A DNA stretch of 35,255 bases, from the NCBI GenBank assembly GCA_903863035.1, contig CAIPAT010000205.1:1-35255 (forward strand), given 5' to 3'. The notes beneath the pieces were generated by a model that was given only the letters and a program-made list of their open reading frames with translations, ran no database searches and was not told the DNA's origin. This DNA comes from an uncultured Lentisphaeria bacterium (GTDB lineage: Bacteria; Verrucomicrobiota; Lentisphaeria; Victivallales; Victivallaceae). A program made the translations under genes and the position numbers. This document shows, one piece after another, positions 17,149-25,760 of the stretch; the stretch's first letter is position 1, and every line of letters begins with the position of its first letter.

Positions 17149-18711
17149 TCAATCCAGAGTGATAAATTTGCCGGAACGACCGCAGGCACTCTTATTTGCG
17201 GAATAGCCCATGCGCCCGTTGACCCATACCGTGCGAATTCCTTGCGCCGGCTTGTGAGGGCTGGCGAAATCTGCCGGTGAACTGAAACGCCTTATGTCAA
17301 AGAGGACAAGGTCGGCATAAGCTCCGGAAACAATTCTGCCACGCTCCTTCAGGCCGAATACGGCGGCAGGCAGTGAAGTGCATTTTCTTATGATTTCCTC
17401 CAGTGGCAGAACATCTTTCAGCAGAGCGAAAAAGACCGGAAAAGAGCCGAATCCGCGGGGGTGGCTCCGTCCGAGTGAATAATCTTCCGGCCTGGCGCTT
17501 TCATCCGTTCCGCAGGCGGTAAAAGGCAGCGATGCGATGCGCTTCACGTTTTCCGGAGACATGCCCTGAAATGCCGCCATGGCACCGGCGGCATCGGCTT
17601 TCAGTATCTCCGCACAAATTATCTCCGGCCTGTTTTGCATGGCTGCTGCGATCTGTTCAAAAGTCTTTCCGGCGAAAGCGTTCATGCCGTCAGCGACAGT
17701 ATTTACCAGTCTGACGGTTTGCCAGCGGCGCGGCGGATACTCCGCCAGCCGATTGCATACTGTCATGAAGTTCTGTTCATCGGCAATAAATTTCTGAAAC
17801 GCGACATCGTCCATATTGTCGTAGGGGTCAGGCAGGATCATGCTGAGCTGGGTCATGGCTTCAATATAAGGATAACAGTCGGCGGTAACGCTGCTGCCGG
17901 CAGCAGCAGCCCGCCTGATTACAGCCAGCGCCGCATCAAGTTTTCCCCAGTTCTTCTCGCCGGCAGTCTTCAAATGGCTGATGTGCAGCTGCCGCTGTCC
18001 GGAGCCGGCGCATGCCGACACCGCCTCCTCAATGGCCTCAATCAGCAGATTGCCTTCGCTCCGCAGGTGCGTCGTATAAGGCCGCTCAAAACCGGCCAGC
18101 ACCCCCAGCATCCGCTGCAGTTCTTCAGTATTCGAAAATTTGCCCGGCACATAGAGCAGTCCGGAGGAAAGTCCGGCCGCCCCATCTCTGAGCGAATCGT
18201 CTAAAAGCGCCAGTATCGCCGCCTGCTGCCGTCCGGACAATTCTCTTTGTTCATATCCGGTGACGGCAGCGCGCAGCGTATTATGTCCGCACAGCGCCAG
18301 TATATTTACAGCCGGGTTGCACCGGTGGATTTCCGCGCCATATTCATTCAAAGAGCTCCAGGATATTTCCACGTCGTAATTGCGGTATAACTCCTGCAAA
18401 TGCTCCCGGTTGTTCCGGCTGACCGGAAATGCCGAAAGTCCGCAGTTGCCGACGATTTCAGTCGTCACGCCCTGCGAAATCTTGCCATAAGCCTCCGGCG
18501 CGGCCAGAATGGAAATATCGGAATGGGAGTGAGCGTCAATAAAACCTGGACAAAGCATTAAATCTTTACCGTCAACAACTTCCGCAGTCTTATCCGCATG
18601 CAGATGCGATCCGGCAGCTTTTATCCGTTCGCCTTCAACCAGCACATCTCCGATACTGCCCGGCGTCCCCGTGCCGTCAATTATAAACGCATTTTTAATC
18701 AGAAATGACAT
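17149..18711 (-). CDS. N-acyl-D-amino-acid deacylase (D-aminoacylase), amidohydrolase superfamily
   Basis: The 520-aa protein hydrolyses N-acyl-D-amino acids to the free D-amino acid and carboxylate, by family. The start MSFLIKNAFIIDGTG and the end DLVLFD...VWVNGRMGY are the split beta-sandwich of amidohydrolases. DAHSHSD (His61, His63) and the GVTTEIVGNCG block with Cys90 correspond to the HxH and bridging Cys metal ligands of D-aminoacylases. YTTHLRSEG and LHISHLKTAG supply the later His ligands, and CGTDES the catalytic Asp region. Length is close to the family norm (480-540). It stands alone, reading away from the divergent sigma factor gene. No Shine-Dalgarno sequence is obvious. It may salvage D-amino acids from peptidoglycan or host-derived material; the acyl group preference cannot be read from sequence. 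Confidence 0.9.
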   Translation of the reverse strand: MSFLIKNAFIIDGTGTPGSIGDVLVEGERIKAAGSHLHADKTAEVVDGKDLMLCPGFIDAHSHSDISILAAPEAYGKISQGVTTEIVGNCGLSAFPVSRNNREHLQELYRNYDVEISWSSLNEYGAEIHRCNPAVNILALCGHNTLRAAVTGYEQRELSGRQQAAILALLDDSLRDGAAGLSSGLLYVPGKFSNTEELQRMLGVLAGFERPYTTHLRSEGNLLIEAIEEAVSACAGSGQRQLHISHLKTAGEKNWGKLDAALAVIRRAAAAGSSVTADCYPYIEAMTQLSMILPDPYDNMDDVAFQKFIADEQNFMTVCNRLAEYPPRRWQTVRLVNTVADGMNAFAGKTFEQIAAAMQNRPEIICAEILKADAAGAMAAFQGMSPENVKRIASLPFTACGTDESARPEDYSLGRSHPRGFGSFPVFFALLKDVLPLEEIIRKCTSLPAAVFGLKERGRIVSGAYADLVLFDIRRFSSPADFASPHKPAQGIRTVWVNGRMGYSANKSACGRSGKFITLD

Positions 18712-18795
18712 TACTACAGCCTGATATAATTATTTTTCAACGTTGTCCATAAAAAAGAATTTTCAAATAAAATAGCATCTTCCGGCAAAGTCTTT

Positions 18796-18824
18796 TTGAA
18801 AAAAGCATAAAAAAAATGTAAATT
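18796..18824 (+). promoter_or_regulatory. Promoter candidate for the ECF sigma gene
   Basis: TTGAAA (18796-18801) and TAAATT (18819-18824) are 17 bases apart, matching the sigma-70 consensus at 5 and 4 of 6 bases. The transcript would begin about 16 bases before the ATG. The surrounding 18720-18846 is very AT-rich and separates the divergent D-aminoacylase gene. Confidence 0.38.
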
Positions 18825-18846
18825 TATGAACTTTTTTTAACATCTA

Positions 18847-19473
18847 ATGTCTAATGTGACGCAGGTATGTGTGAATCTGGAAACAAAAACTGACGGAGAA
18901 CTGATCGCTGAGTTCAAAAACGGCAACATGTCCGTGTTTGATTTGCTGATTATGCGCCATGCCTCGAAACTTTACGCGACGGCATATGCGCTGATTTCAA
19001 ATCATCACGATGCCGAAGAGGTTGTTCAAGACACGTTCGTCCGTGCCTACCGCGGCCTGAACAACTTCAGAGGTGATTCCAATCTGGATACCTGGCTGCA
19101 CCGGATTGTCAGCAATCTGGCCAGGAACAAATACCATTGGAACCGCCGCCGCGGCGCCGGTTTGAATATCAGCATCCATGACACCGGCAATGATCCGGAA
19201 AAAGACAAAAGCGAAGAAGACATGCCGCTGCCGGATTGTTCCAGAATACCGGACCGGCAGCTAGAAGGTTCGGAAGTGGAAAAATGTCTTGCGGAAGGGA
19301 TGGCGCATCTGCCGGAAACCCTCCGCGAAACTATGATTTTAAGGCATGTCCATGATATGCCTTATGAAAAAATAGCAGAAATTCTGCAATGCAAGGTTGG
19401 TACGGTAAAATCCAGAATCGCCCGCGGACGGGAAATTCTCCGGGAGATCATGAACAAATTCGGAGTCTGTTGA
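18847..19473 (+). CDS. ECF-family RNA polymerase sigma factor
   Basis: The 208-aa protein has sigma region 2 at about residues 25-95 (LYATAYALISNHHDAEEVVQDTFVRAYRG, then NLDTWLHRIVSNLARN). A variable acidic linker follows. Region 4 is at about 150-205, with a helix-turn-helix (MPYEKIAEILQCKVGTVKSRIARGRE). Region 3 is absent, as in RpoE-type factors. The ATG has no clear ribosome binding site; the upstream sequence is AT-rich, so the leader is very short or initiation is SD-independent. The nearest downstream gene encodes a zinc-finger membrane protein likely to be its anti-sigma factor, but 468 bases of repeat-rich DNA separate them, unlike the usual overlapping arrangement. Target genes are unknown; envelope stress is a reasonable guess. 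Confidence 0.92.
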   Translation: MSNVTQVCVNLETKTDGELIAEFKNGNMSVFDLLIMRHASKLYATAYALISNHHDAEEVVQDTFVRAYRGLNNFRGDSNLDTWLHRIVSNLARNKYHWNRRRGAGLNISIHDTGNDPEKDKSEEDMPLPDCSRIPDRQLEGSEVEKCLAEGMAHLPETLRETMILRHVHDMPYEKIAEILQCKVGTVKSRIARGREILREIMNKFGVC

Positions 19474-19478
19474 AAGAG

Positions 19479-19545
<67 letters not shown>

Positions 19546-19863
19546 GCGTTTGACTGCGGTACCCGCAGTTTTATCAAATAAGAAACGAAAGATAAAAGAC
19601 AAAAGTAAAAATGTAAAAAAGGATTTCTCTGTGTCTTGCTAACTCTCGGGTTAGTCCCGCTGCTGCGGGATGCCTCTGTGGTTAAAAGAGTTTCAAAAGT
19701 GAATAAGACAGAAGACAGAATGAATACAGCTCCAGCGGAGCGAAATTTAATAATATAAAGACGGGAAACTGGAAACAGGAAGCAGAAAAAATGAAAACGA
19801 CGGCAAAAGCATTAAAGCAAAAATTCAGAAGCTGGAATTCAGATGGACATAACAGTCCCGTCT
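19546..19863. other. Repeat-rich spacer between sigma and anti-sigma-like genes
   Basis: There is no credible gene in this stretch. A hairpin TCCCGC-TGCT-GCGGGA lies at 19655-19670; the same stem with a GCCT loop occurs inside the element at 26428-26443. GCTCC-AGC-GGAGC is present near 19730. Several purine-rich blocks of the GACAGAAG type also occur. The whole 19474-19941 interval reads as an accumulation of small repeats. Confidence 0.6.
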
Positions 19864-19919
19864 TGACTCCCGATTTTATGCTTTCCATTCTGACTCCTGA
19901 CTCCTGTCTCCTGACTTCC
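19864..19919 (-). repeat. Reverse-complement GGAGTCA array
   Basis: TGACTCC occurs at 19864-19870, 19891-19897 and 19898-19904, followed by TGTCTCC and TGACTTCC up to 19919. These are the reverse complement of the array at 19480-19545. A transcript spanning both could fold into a long-range stem enclosing about 350 bases. It ends 22 bases before the anti-sigma-like start codon. Confidence 0.8.
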
Positions 19920-19941
19920 TGCATTGAAAGGATTTATAATT

Positions 19942-20844
19942 ATGGCCGGTAATAATACAAAAAATGGAAAATGCCCGCTTCCGGAAGTCATCAGCGCCTA
20001 TTTTGACGGTGCGCTAGAAGCCGGTTCGCCGGAGGCGCGTCATATTAAATCCTGTCCGGAATGCAATAAGGTGCTCAACTCCTATGCGGCAATCGCCAGA
20101 GCGCTGAAATCCATGCGGCATGCTAAAAACACCGCAGCGCTGGTCAGTTCCATTACTGCCGGGGTTCACCGGAAACTCCAGGAACCGGTGCGCAGCAGTA
20201 TCCCGTTTACAAGATATATACTGCGCATCGCCGCGACGGCGTTAATCGCCGGGGTTGCGCTATACTTTGCGGCAAGCAGCATGCTGAATACAGCGCCGCA
20301 AAAAGTTGCTGTTCCAACTTCACAGCCAAATCTTGCCGCAGCAGCAGCGAAACAGGACAAGCAGGAGTTGTATCCGTACTACACCGGTTCGGACAGCGGA
20401 GTATTGAGCGGCGCGATTGCCCAAAATGCGGTGCCGCTGCAAAACCTGGTCAATGTCGATTACGGTAATTCTTTCAATCCGGTGTTCAAACTGGACAGCT
20501 CTGTGGACGGAAAATCCGGCAAACCGGTGCAGATCAACGGCAGTGTGCATCAGGTATGGGTCGTTCCGGATCTTAAAGACTCGGCATCAACATTCAAAAC
20601 GCTGCTTGAACGCTACGGCGTGCCGCAGAAAGACATCAGTACCGCCGTCAGCGGCAACTCTTTCAAAGTCCAGAGCTTAATCACGAAAGGACAACTGGTC
20701 AATCTGGTCAAATCCTGTAAAGGCGCCGGTTTTGAACTGATCACCCCGCAAGCCCCGCAGCCCGAGCAGAACACCTTCTCCGGCCGGGCCTCCGATCCGG
20801 TATTCTTCTCCGCGGAACTGCTCCAGAACGAACAGCCCAGATAG
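19942..20844 (+). CDS. Membrane protein with anti-sigma zinc-finger motif (putative anti-sigma factor)
   Basis: The 300-aa protein has an N-terminal HIKSCPEC segment (His34, Cys38, Cys41) that matches the H-x3-C-x2-C zinc anti-sigma (ZAS) motif. A membrane segment covers about residues 92-115, and a periplasmic domain of about 185 residues follows, beginning with a Gln/Ala-rich linker. The C-terminal part (VHQVWVVPDLKDSASTFKTLLERYG...) has an alternating alpha/beta pattern and may sense a signal. The ATG at 19942 is chosen for its AAAGGA site; the longer frame begins with TTG and has no such site. Its partner is probably the ECF sigma factor encoded just upstream. The separation by repeats means that cotranscription is not assured. 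Confidence 0.8.
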   Translation: MAGNNTKNGKCPLPEVISAYFDGALEAGSPEARHIKSCPECNKVLNSYAAIARALKSMRHAKNTAALVSSITAGVHRKLQEPVRSSIPFTRYILRIAATALIAGVALYFAASSMLNTAPQKVAVPTSQPNLAAAAAKQDKQELYPYYTGSDSGVLSGAIAQNAVPLQNLVNVDYGNSFNPVFKLDSSVDGKSGKPVQINGSVHQVWVVPDLKDSASTFKTLLERYGVPQKDISTAVSGNSFKVQSLITKGQLVNLVKSCKGAGFELITPQAPQPEQNTFSGRASDPVFFSAELLQNEQPR

Positions 20845-20957
20845 CCTGGGAAATTGTACATAATACCGAGTGGCAATCTGCAGGCATAATTATGCTTCCG
20901 GATACTTACTGGAAATAAAAATTCAAGCGGAACCCCAATCTTTCAAGAAAGGCAAAA

Positions 20958-21767
20958 ATGACCATACATAACCGACATCGTCTTCTGCTGCGAGTAAGTA
21001 CAATTGTTGCTATGGTAATAGGTATGAAACTCCTCATTCATTTTCTCGGATGGGAAATTCTCTCCATAAACCCGCTTTTTTCTGGAATTGTGGCTGCGAA
21101 TGTCTTTCTGATGGGTTTTCTTCTGAGCGGAGTCTTGTCGGATTTCAAGGAAAGCGAACGTCTCCCTGGCGAGCTGAGCGCATGTCTGGAGAATATGGCA
21201 CAAGAAGTATCCGGTATCAGATTCGCAAAGTCCGAAGCCCAAGTAAGCTCCTGTTTAATTCTGCTATCACAATTGAGCCGGAATATTCTAAACTGGTTTC
21301 ATAAAAAACATCGCACGGCGGAATTGATGGAGCAAGTGAATAATCTAACGCCTCAATTCGCTGCACTGGAACAGTGGACTCAAGCGACACTGGTAGCCAG
21401 ATTAAAGCAGGAGCAGAGCAATCTCCGGCGTTCCCTCATACGTATTCACACGATCCGGGAGACATCTTTTGTTTCCTCTGGCTATCTACTTGCCGATCTC
21501 ATTACTTTATTTCTTTGCATAGGTCTCGTACTTGCAAAGATTGAGCCTTTTTACGAGTCGTTATTCTTCGTAACCGTTATCTCTTATCTGATGATTTTCC
21601 TCCTGCTGCTGATCCGGGATCTGGACAATCCGTTCGGATATTACGAACGCCATTCCAGTGAAGACGTATCTCTCAAGCCGCTTCAGGACACCGCAGTCAG
21701 GCTTGGACAGCTTGCTGATATCGAAATCTCTATACTCAAATCGGAACCGTCAACGATTCCGCATTAA
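20958..21767 (+). CDS. Bestrophin-like/DUF4239-type membrane protein
   Basis: The 269-aa protein has four predicted membrane segments: two near the N-terminus (about residues 10-32 and 38-60) and two near 176-220. They are separated by a long charged helical region rich in Glu, Gln and Arg. The arrangement and the LLIRDLDNPFGYYE motif after the last segment are typical of bestrophin-like (DUF4239) proteins, which may be ion channels. AAAGG precedes the ATG by about five bases. A 12-base palindrome GCATAATTATGC lies upstream at about 20884-20895. The function is unproven; the DLDNPF motif is the main basis for the call. Confidence 0.6.
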   Translation: MTIHNRHRLLLRVSTIVAMVIGMKLLIHFLGWEILSINPLFSGIVAANVFLMGFLLSGVLSDFKESERLPGELSACLENMAQEVSGIRFAKSEAQVSSCLILLSQLSRNILNWFHKKHRTAELMEQVNNLTPQFAALEQWTQATLVARLKQEQSNLRRSLIRIHTIRETSFVSSGYLLADLITLFLCIGLVLAKIEPFYESLFFVTVISYLMIFLLLLIRDLDNPFGYYERHSSEDVSLKPLQDTAVRLGQLADIEISILKSEPSTIPH

Positions 21768-21794
21768 TGCGTTTATATGGTAAATCCATAAAAT

Positions 21795-21809
21795 AAAAAA
21801 GTCTTTTTT
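21795..21809. terminator. A6-GTC-T6 element, possible bidirectional termination signal
   Basis: AAAAAAGTCTTTTTT follows the bestrophin-like gene by 27 bases. It provides a T-run on each strand but has too small a centre for a normal hairpin loop. An extended form (A8-GTC-T8) occurs at 29923-29941. The function is uncertain. Confidence 0.35.
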
Positions 21810-22183
21810 ATCGCATTTGAATTTCAACTTGCCGATTTGCCTGCCCGGCTGTTTTGCGCCGTTTGAAGAAACGGAAAGCTTCTCCTGCCCGGAGGACAAT
21901 AGAGGTGGCAAGCGTACTCCATACCCGGTCGGAGAACGTTAGCGGGATTGCCCGGAATACCTTGCCGCCGAATTGTTCGAACTGGATCTGTAACGGACCG
22001 GCGTCCGGTCGGTTCTGCTGTTTTGCAAGGGCAAAACAGTATCGGGGGTGGCTGTCCCAAATGTGTAAAATGCAGTTTGGTTGTACTGCCCGTTTCGGAC
22101 GGTTCTGCATAATGCGTGTCCAATATGTGATATGTCCAAAATGTTGAGAAACTATTTTTATGGCTGTAATCCGTCATAACTTT
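21810..22183. other. Gene-poor region with two adjacent hairpins
   Basis: There is no recognisable gene, although overlapping open frames of 60-120 codons exist on both strands. Two strong stems sit next to each other: GACCGG-CGT-CCGGTC (21996-22010) and CTGTTTTGC-AAGG-GCAAAACAG (22018-22039). The G+C level is close to that of genes, so it may be a decayed coding sequence or a structured RNA. Neither is established. Confidence 0.4.
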
Positions 22184-22212
22184 TTGCATTTTACCCGGAA
22201 TTAAAATATATT
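22184..22212 (+). promoter_or_regulatory. Promoter candidate for hisE-hisG
   Basis: TTGCAT (22184-22189) and TATATT (22207-22212) are 17 bases apart; the -10 box matches 5 of 6 consensus bases. It would start transcription about 40 bases before the hisE ATG. Confidence 0.4.
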
Positions 22213-22258
22213 ATCTGTTTGAATATAAAGAAATAACAGTTAAGGAACTATTTCTGAA

Positions 22259-22522
22259 ATGAAGACATTTGAAAGTTTATTTGCCGAACTGCAGCAGAAA
22301 GCCGCGCTGAAAGATCCGAATTCAGGAACGGTGAAAGCTTTGTCGGCGGGAAAACACGCGATCGGCAAGAAAATCATTGAAGAAGCCGGCGAAGTGTGGA
22401 TAGCCGCCGAATATGAAGGCAAAGAGAAGACTGCGGAAGAGATTTCCCAGTTGCTTTATCATCTGCAGGTAATGATGCTGGCTAATGAACTTGAACTAAA
22501 AGATGTTTACAAATATTTATAG
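22259..22522 (+). CDS. hisE: Phosphoribosyl-ATP pyrophosphohydrolase
   Basis: The 87-aa enzyme performs the second step of histidine synthesis, hydrolysing phosphoribosyl-ATP to phosphoribosyl-AMP and pyrophosphate. All-alpha NTP pyrophosphohydrolase motifs are visible: [14 protein letters not shown], then [17 protein letters not shown], whose Glu residues hold Mg2+. Length fits the stand-alone HisE family (about 85-110 aa); it is not fused to HisI. It lies 50 bases before hisG. An AAGGA site is present but rather far (12 bases) from the ATG. No other his genes are in the window. Confidence 0.93.
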   Translation: MKTFESLFAELQQKAALKDPNSGTVKALSAGKHAIGKKIIEEAGEVWIAAEYEGKEKTAEEISQLLYHLQVMMLANELELKDVYKYL

Positions 22523-22572
22523 TAATTAATAAAATGACGCCGTTTAAACTGATGACGGCGCGGAGTTGAAAA

Positions 22573-23421
22573 ATGCTGCAAATCGCCATCCCTAACAAAG
22601 GCGCGCTTTCAGACGGTTCTGTCGAACTGTTGAAGGAAGCCGGTTATAAATGTGTTCGCTATGGCCGCGAACTGGTTGTCGCCGATAAAAATAACGGCAT
22701 TGAATTTGTGTTTCTGCGTCCCCGCGATATTGCCGTATATGTCGGCAACGGCGTGCTGGATATGGGGATTACCGGCAGGGATCTGGCCCAGGACAGCCTG
22801 GCTGACGTAACCGAGATACTGCCGCTGAATTTCGGGCATTCCTCGTTCCAGTATGCGGTTCCAAAAGTATCGGATTTGCTGCCGGATCAGTTTGGCGGCT
22901 TGCGGATAGCCACTTCCTACCCGGAAATCGTGGCCGCCGACCTTAAGCGCAGAAATATTCATGCGTTCATCGTCCGTCTGGACGGGGCCGTGGAAGTTTC
23001 TGTCCAACTAGGGGTGGCCGATGTGATTGCCGATGTGGTTGAATCCGGCAATACAATCAAGGAAGCCGGATTGAAGATTGTCGGCGATCCGGTAATGCAG
23101 TCGGAAGCCGTCATGATCGCCCGCGGCCCCGGCATTGCGGAAAAGCAGGAAGTTAAAACGATCCTGGGGCGGATCCGCGGAATCCTGGTGGCGCGGTCCT
23201 ATGCCATGGTTGAATATGACATCGAACGCGAACATCTGGAGACTGCCTGCAAAATAACCCCCGGCATCGAGTCTCCGACGATTTCCCCGCTGAGCAATCC
23301 GGACTGGGCGGCGGTCAAAGCCATGATTCTCCGCAAGGAAAGCAATCGCATCATGGATGAACTGCACCAGATCGGCGCCAGAGGAATAATCGTCACCGAC
23401 ATCCGGTCATGCAGGATCTGA
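22573..23421 (+). CDS. hisG: ATP phosphoribosyltransferase, long form
   Basis: The 282-aa enzyme performs the first and feedback-controlled step of histidine synthesis, joining ATP and PRPP to give phosphoribosyl-ATP. The start MLQIAIPNKGALSDGS is typical, and DMGITGRDL and VQLGVADVIADVVESGNTI (PRPP-binding region) are clear. Residues about 210-282 (VEYDIEREHLETACKITPGIESPTISPL...) form the C-terminal ACT-like regulatory domain. It is therefore the hexameric long form, independent of HisZ and inhibited by histidine. A GGAG site precedes the ATG. A CGCCGT/ACGGCG stem (about 22537-22559) lies between hisE and hisG and might adjust relative expression. Confidence 0.96.
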   Translation: MLQIAIPNKGALSDGSVELLKEAGYKCVRYGRELVVADKNNGIEFVFLRPRDIAVYVGNGVLDMGITGRDLAQDSLADVTEILPLNFGHSSFQYAVPKVSDLLPDQFGGLRIATSYPEIVAADLKRRNIHAFIVRLDGAVEVSVQLGVADVIADVVESGNTIKEAGLKIVGDPVMQSEAVMIARGPGIAEKQEVKTILGRIRGILVARSYAMVEYDIEREHLETACKITPGIESPTISPLSNPDWAAVKAMILRKESNRIMDELHQIGARGIIVTDIRSCRI

Positions 23422-23502
23422 CGGATTCGGAATTCTTTGTTTCGGTGCTATATTAAACTTAAATTAATGCAATCAATAAATAACTGCGGAAGCGGCGAAA
23501 AT

Positions 23503-24480
23503 ATGAGCAAAATAATCAAGAAGGCCAGAGAGGTCTTTGATATAGAGATTGAAGGGCTGAAGACAGTCAGGGATAATCTGGGCGAGAGTTTTGAACAGCT
23601 GGTCGGAAAATGTTCAGAAACGCTTGACCGCGGCGGCAAACTGGTACTGACCGGGATCGGCAAGAGCGGCTATATCGGCAAAAAAATCGCGGCCACGCTC
23701 TCCAGCATCGGCTCCCCGGCGGTGTTCATGCATCCGGTGGAAGCGCTGCACGGCGACCTCGGGATGATGCAGAAAAACGACCTTCTGATTGCGCTCAGTT
23801 ACAGCGGCGAAACCGAAGAACTGCTGGCGGTATTGAATCCGGCTAAACGGCTCGGACTTGAAATCATAGCCATTACCGGTTCGTGTTCATCGAGTCTGGC
23901 CGAATTGAGTTCGCTGGTAGTTGAAATGACCGTGCCGCAGGAAGCCTGCCCGTTCAATCTGGCCCCGACGACGACGACGACCGCGCTGCTGGCGCTGGGC
24001 GACGCGCTGGCGCTGGTGCTGCTGGATACCCGCGGCTTCACGAAAGAGGATTACGGACGTCTCCATCCCGGCGGCGCGATTGGACGCGGCTTGACGATGC
24101 TGGTCAGTGATATCATGCGCACCGGCGAACGCCTGGCGCTGGTTTCCCCGGAATCAACAGTCAAGGAAACCCTGATCCGCATGACCCGGGCCAGATGCGG
24201 TTCGGCAATTGTTGTTGACGACGACAATAATCTGCTGGGTATTTTTACCGATGGCGATTTCCGCCGCAATGCGGAAAAAGATATGGGCATATTGAATCAG
24301 CAGGTTTCCGCTGTAATGACTAAACATCCGGTCACCGTCCGCGCCGACGCGCTGGCGGTTGAAGCGCTGAAAGTCGTTGAAGACCGGAAAATAAATTCCA
24401 TAGTCGTTACCAGCAGTTGCGGGAAAAAAGTTGCCGGCTTCATCGATGTTCAGGACCTCCCTGGATTTAAACTGATGTAA
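23503..24480 (+). CDS. kdsD: D-arabinose-5-phosphate isomerase (KpsF/GutQ family)
   Basis: The 325-aa enzyme converts ribulose 5-phosphate to arabinose 5-phosphate, the first committed step to Kdo for lipopolysaccharide. The SIS domain (about residues 35-180) shows GKLVLTGIGKSGYIGKKIAA, HPVEALHGDLGM and ALSYSGETEELL, where His and Glu residues form the active site. Two CBS domains (about 205-325) complete the usual layout. The ATG at 23503 gives the family's normal length (about 320-330); longer starts at 23437 and 23467 are less likely. It supports an outer membrane containing Kdo lipid A, consistent with lptE downstream. It lies 81 bases after hisG and may share that transcript. Confidence 0.94.
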   Translation: MSKIIKKAREVFDIEIEGLKTVRDNLGESFEQLVGKCSETLDRGGKLVLTGIGKSGYIGKKIAATLSSIGSPAVFMHPVEALHGDLGMMQKNDLLIALSYSGETEELLAVLNPAKRLGLEIIAITGSCSSSLAELSSLVVEMTVPQEACPFNLAPTTTTTALLALGDALALVLLDTRGFTKEDYGRLHPGGAIGRGLTMLVSDIMRTGERLALVSPESTVKETLIRMTRARCGSAIVVDDDNNLLGIFTDGDFRRNAEKDMGILNQQVSAVMTKHPVTVRADALAVEALKVVEDRKINSIVVTSSCGKKVAGFIDVQDLPGFKLM

Positions 24481-24500
24481 GGCTGGAAAACTTCTGTTGC

Positions 24501-24542
24501 GTCATTTTCATCCGTCATATTCCAGACTGATGTAAAAATGAC
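24501..24542. other. Stem-loop after kdsD
   Basis: GTCATTTT-CATC (24501-24512) pairs with GATG and AAAATGAC (24529-24542) across a two-base bulge, with a loop of 16 bases. There is no T-run, so it may be a processing or stability structure. The gap to the next gene holds nothing else clear. Confidence 0.35.
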
Positions 24543-24644
24543 ACCCGGAAATGACGACAATCCGGTTAAGGCATTTGGAATTTCGCGGATTGCGATTAAA
24601 TTAAGCCGGAATTGATATATCGTTATAACACGGAAATTTATTGA

Positions 24645-25748
24645 ATGAAGCTGTTTGTGCTGAAAAATCTCAAACTCTGCCGCGCTGCGGCTTTTTCATT
24701 TTTGCTGTCTGCCGCTTTTTCCGTCGTACAGGCCAATGACACCGAAGCCAATACCGCGTATAAAGAAGGACTGGAAAAATATACTGCCAGAAGCTATTAT
24801 CCGGCAGCCAAAAAATTTCTTGACGCCGAACTGCTGGCCGATTCCCCCGGACTGAAAGCCGACGCGCTTAAGGAAGCCGTCAACAGCTACCGTCAGGCTA
24901 AAATGTATTATAAGGAATTTGAATGTGTTGAACGGTTGCTAAATTATTATCCTTCATTTATTGACTTTCCCAAAATGGTGGAACGCGAATACGAGATTGG
25001 CGATGAATATTTTCACGGTTATCGTGACCCGGAATTCTGGGCTTTGCGCTGGGTGCCGTGGTTGACCGGGCCGGACCGGGCAGTTGAAATTTATGAGAAA
25101 GCGTTGAAGCATGCTCCTTTCGCCAGTAACGCCCCCCGTGCCAAGCTGCGGGTGGCCGTGTTGCTGATTGAAACCAATAAAGTCGACAAGGCAATGGAGT
25201 ATCTGCGTGAAATCATCAAGCAGCATCCGGATACGGTTGAATGCAAGTATGCTTATCTGGAGCTGGGCAATGCGTTATTCCAGCTTTCACAGAAAGGGGA
25301 TGGAGACGGCAAATACAATCGCGAGGCGCTTGAAGTATTCAATGCTTTTCTAACTAAATATCCTAAAGCGCCGGAATGTGATTTCGTCAAAAAGTGCCTG
25401 TTGAAGTCCAAAGACATCAATGCCCAGCGGCTGCTGGGTATGGCAAAGTTTTATCAGCGTATCGGCAGATCTGAACCGGCGGAACGCTACCTGAATGATG
25501 TGCTTAAACAATATCCCGATTCGCTGGCGGCGGACAAATCGGAGCAGATGCTGACCAGGATTGATAAAACTTATGTGCCTGAAGGTTTCCGTCCGGAAGT
25601 TGAAAGCAGAAATCAGACGTTCAAGCAAATACCTATTCCTCCGGAAGCTTCTCCGGTAATGTTTGTTCCGGAAAACAGTGACGGCAAATGGCTGCTTCCA
25701 ATCAAGGATCTCGGGATTGGGAAAAAAGATGAAAATGGAAGTAAATAA
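24645..25748 (+). CDS. TPR-repeat periplasmic/outer-membrane protein, BamD-like
   Basis: The 367-aa protein has a signal peptide (cut near VQA-ND, residue 30). It is followed by tetratricopeptide-like helical pairs across about residues 35-310, for example AYKEGLEKYTARSYYPAAKKFLDAE, AVEIYEKALKHAPFA, AMEYLREIIKQHPDT, ALEVFNAFLTKYPKA and AERYLNDVLKQYPDSLAA. The spacing is like BamD/YfiO. No lipobox Cys is present after the signal, so it is not a classical BamD lipoprotein. It lies 12 bases before lptE, so the pair probably works in outer membrane assembly. A general TPR scaffold is the alternative. Confidence 0.75.
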   Translation: MKLFVLKNLKLCRAAAFSFLLSAAFSVVQANDTEANTAYKEGLEKYTARSYYPAAKKFLDAELLADSPGLKADALKEAVNSYRQAKMYYKEFECVERLLNYYPSFIDFPKMVEREYEIGDEYFHGYRDPEFWALRWVPWLTGPDRAVEIYEKALKHAPFASNAPRAKLRVAVLLIETNKVDKAMEYLREIIKQHPDTVECKYAYLELGNALFQLSQKGDGDGKYNREALEVFNAFLTKYPKAPECDFVKKCLLKSKDINAQRLLGMAKFYQRIGRSEPAERYLNDVLKQYPDSLAADKSEQMLTRIDKTYVPEGFRPEVESRNQTFKQIPIPPEASPVMFVPENSDGKWLLPIKDLGIGKKDENGSK

Positions 25749-25760
25749 GGAGTGATTTCA

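Noticed and set aside
21808-22189. Overlapping - strand open frames of about 100-120 codons
   Set aside because: They have no ribosome binding site, no recognisable domain, and a competing open frame on the other strand; amino-acid composition looks random (many Arg, Ser, Cys, Gln).
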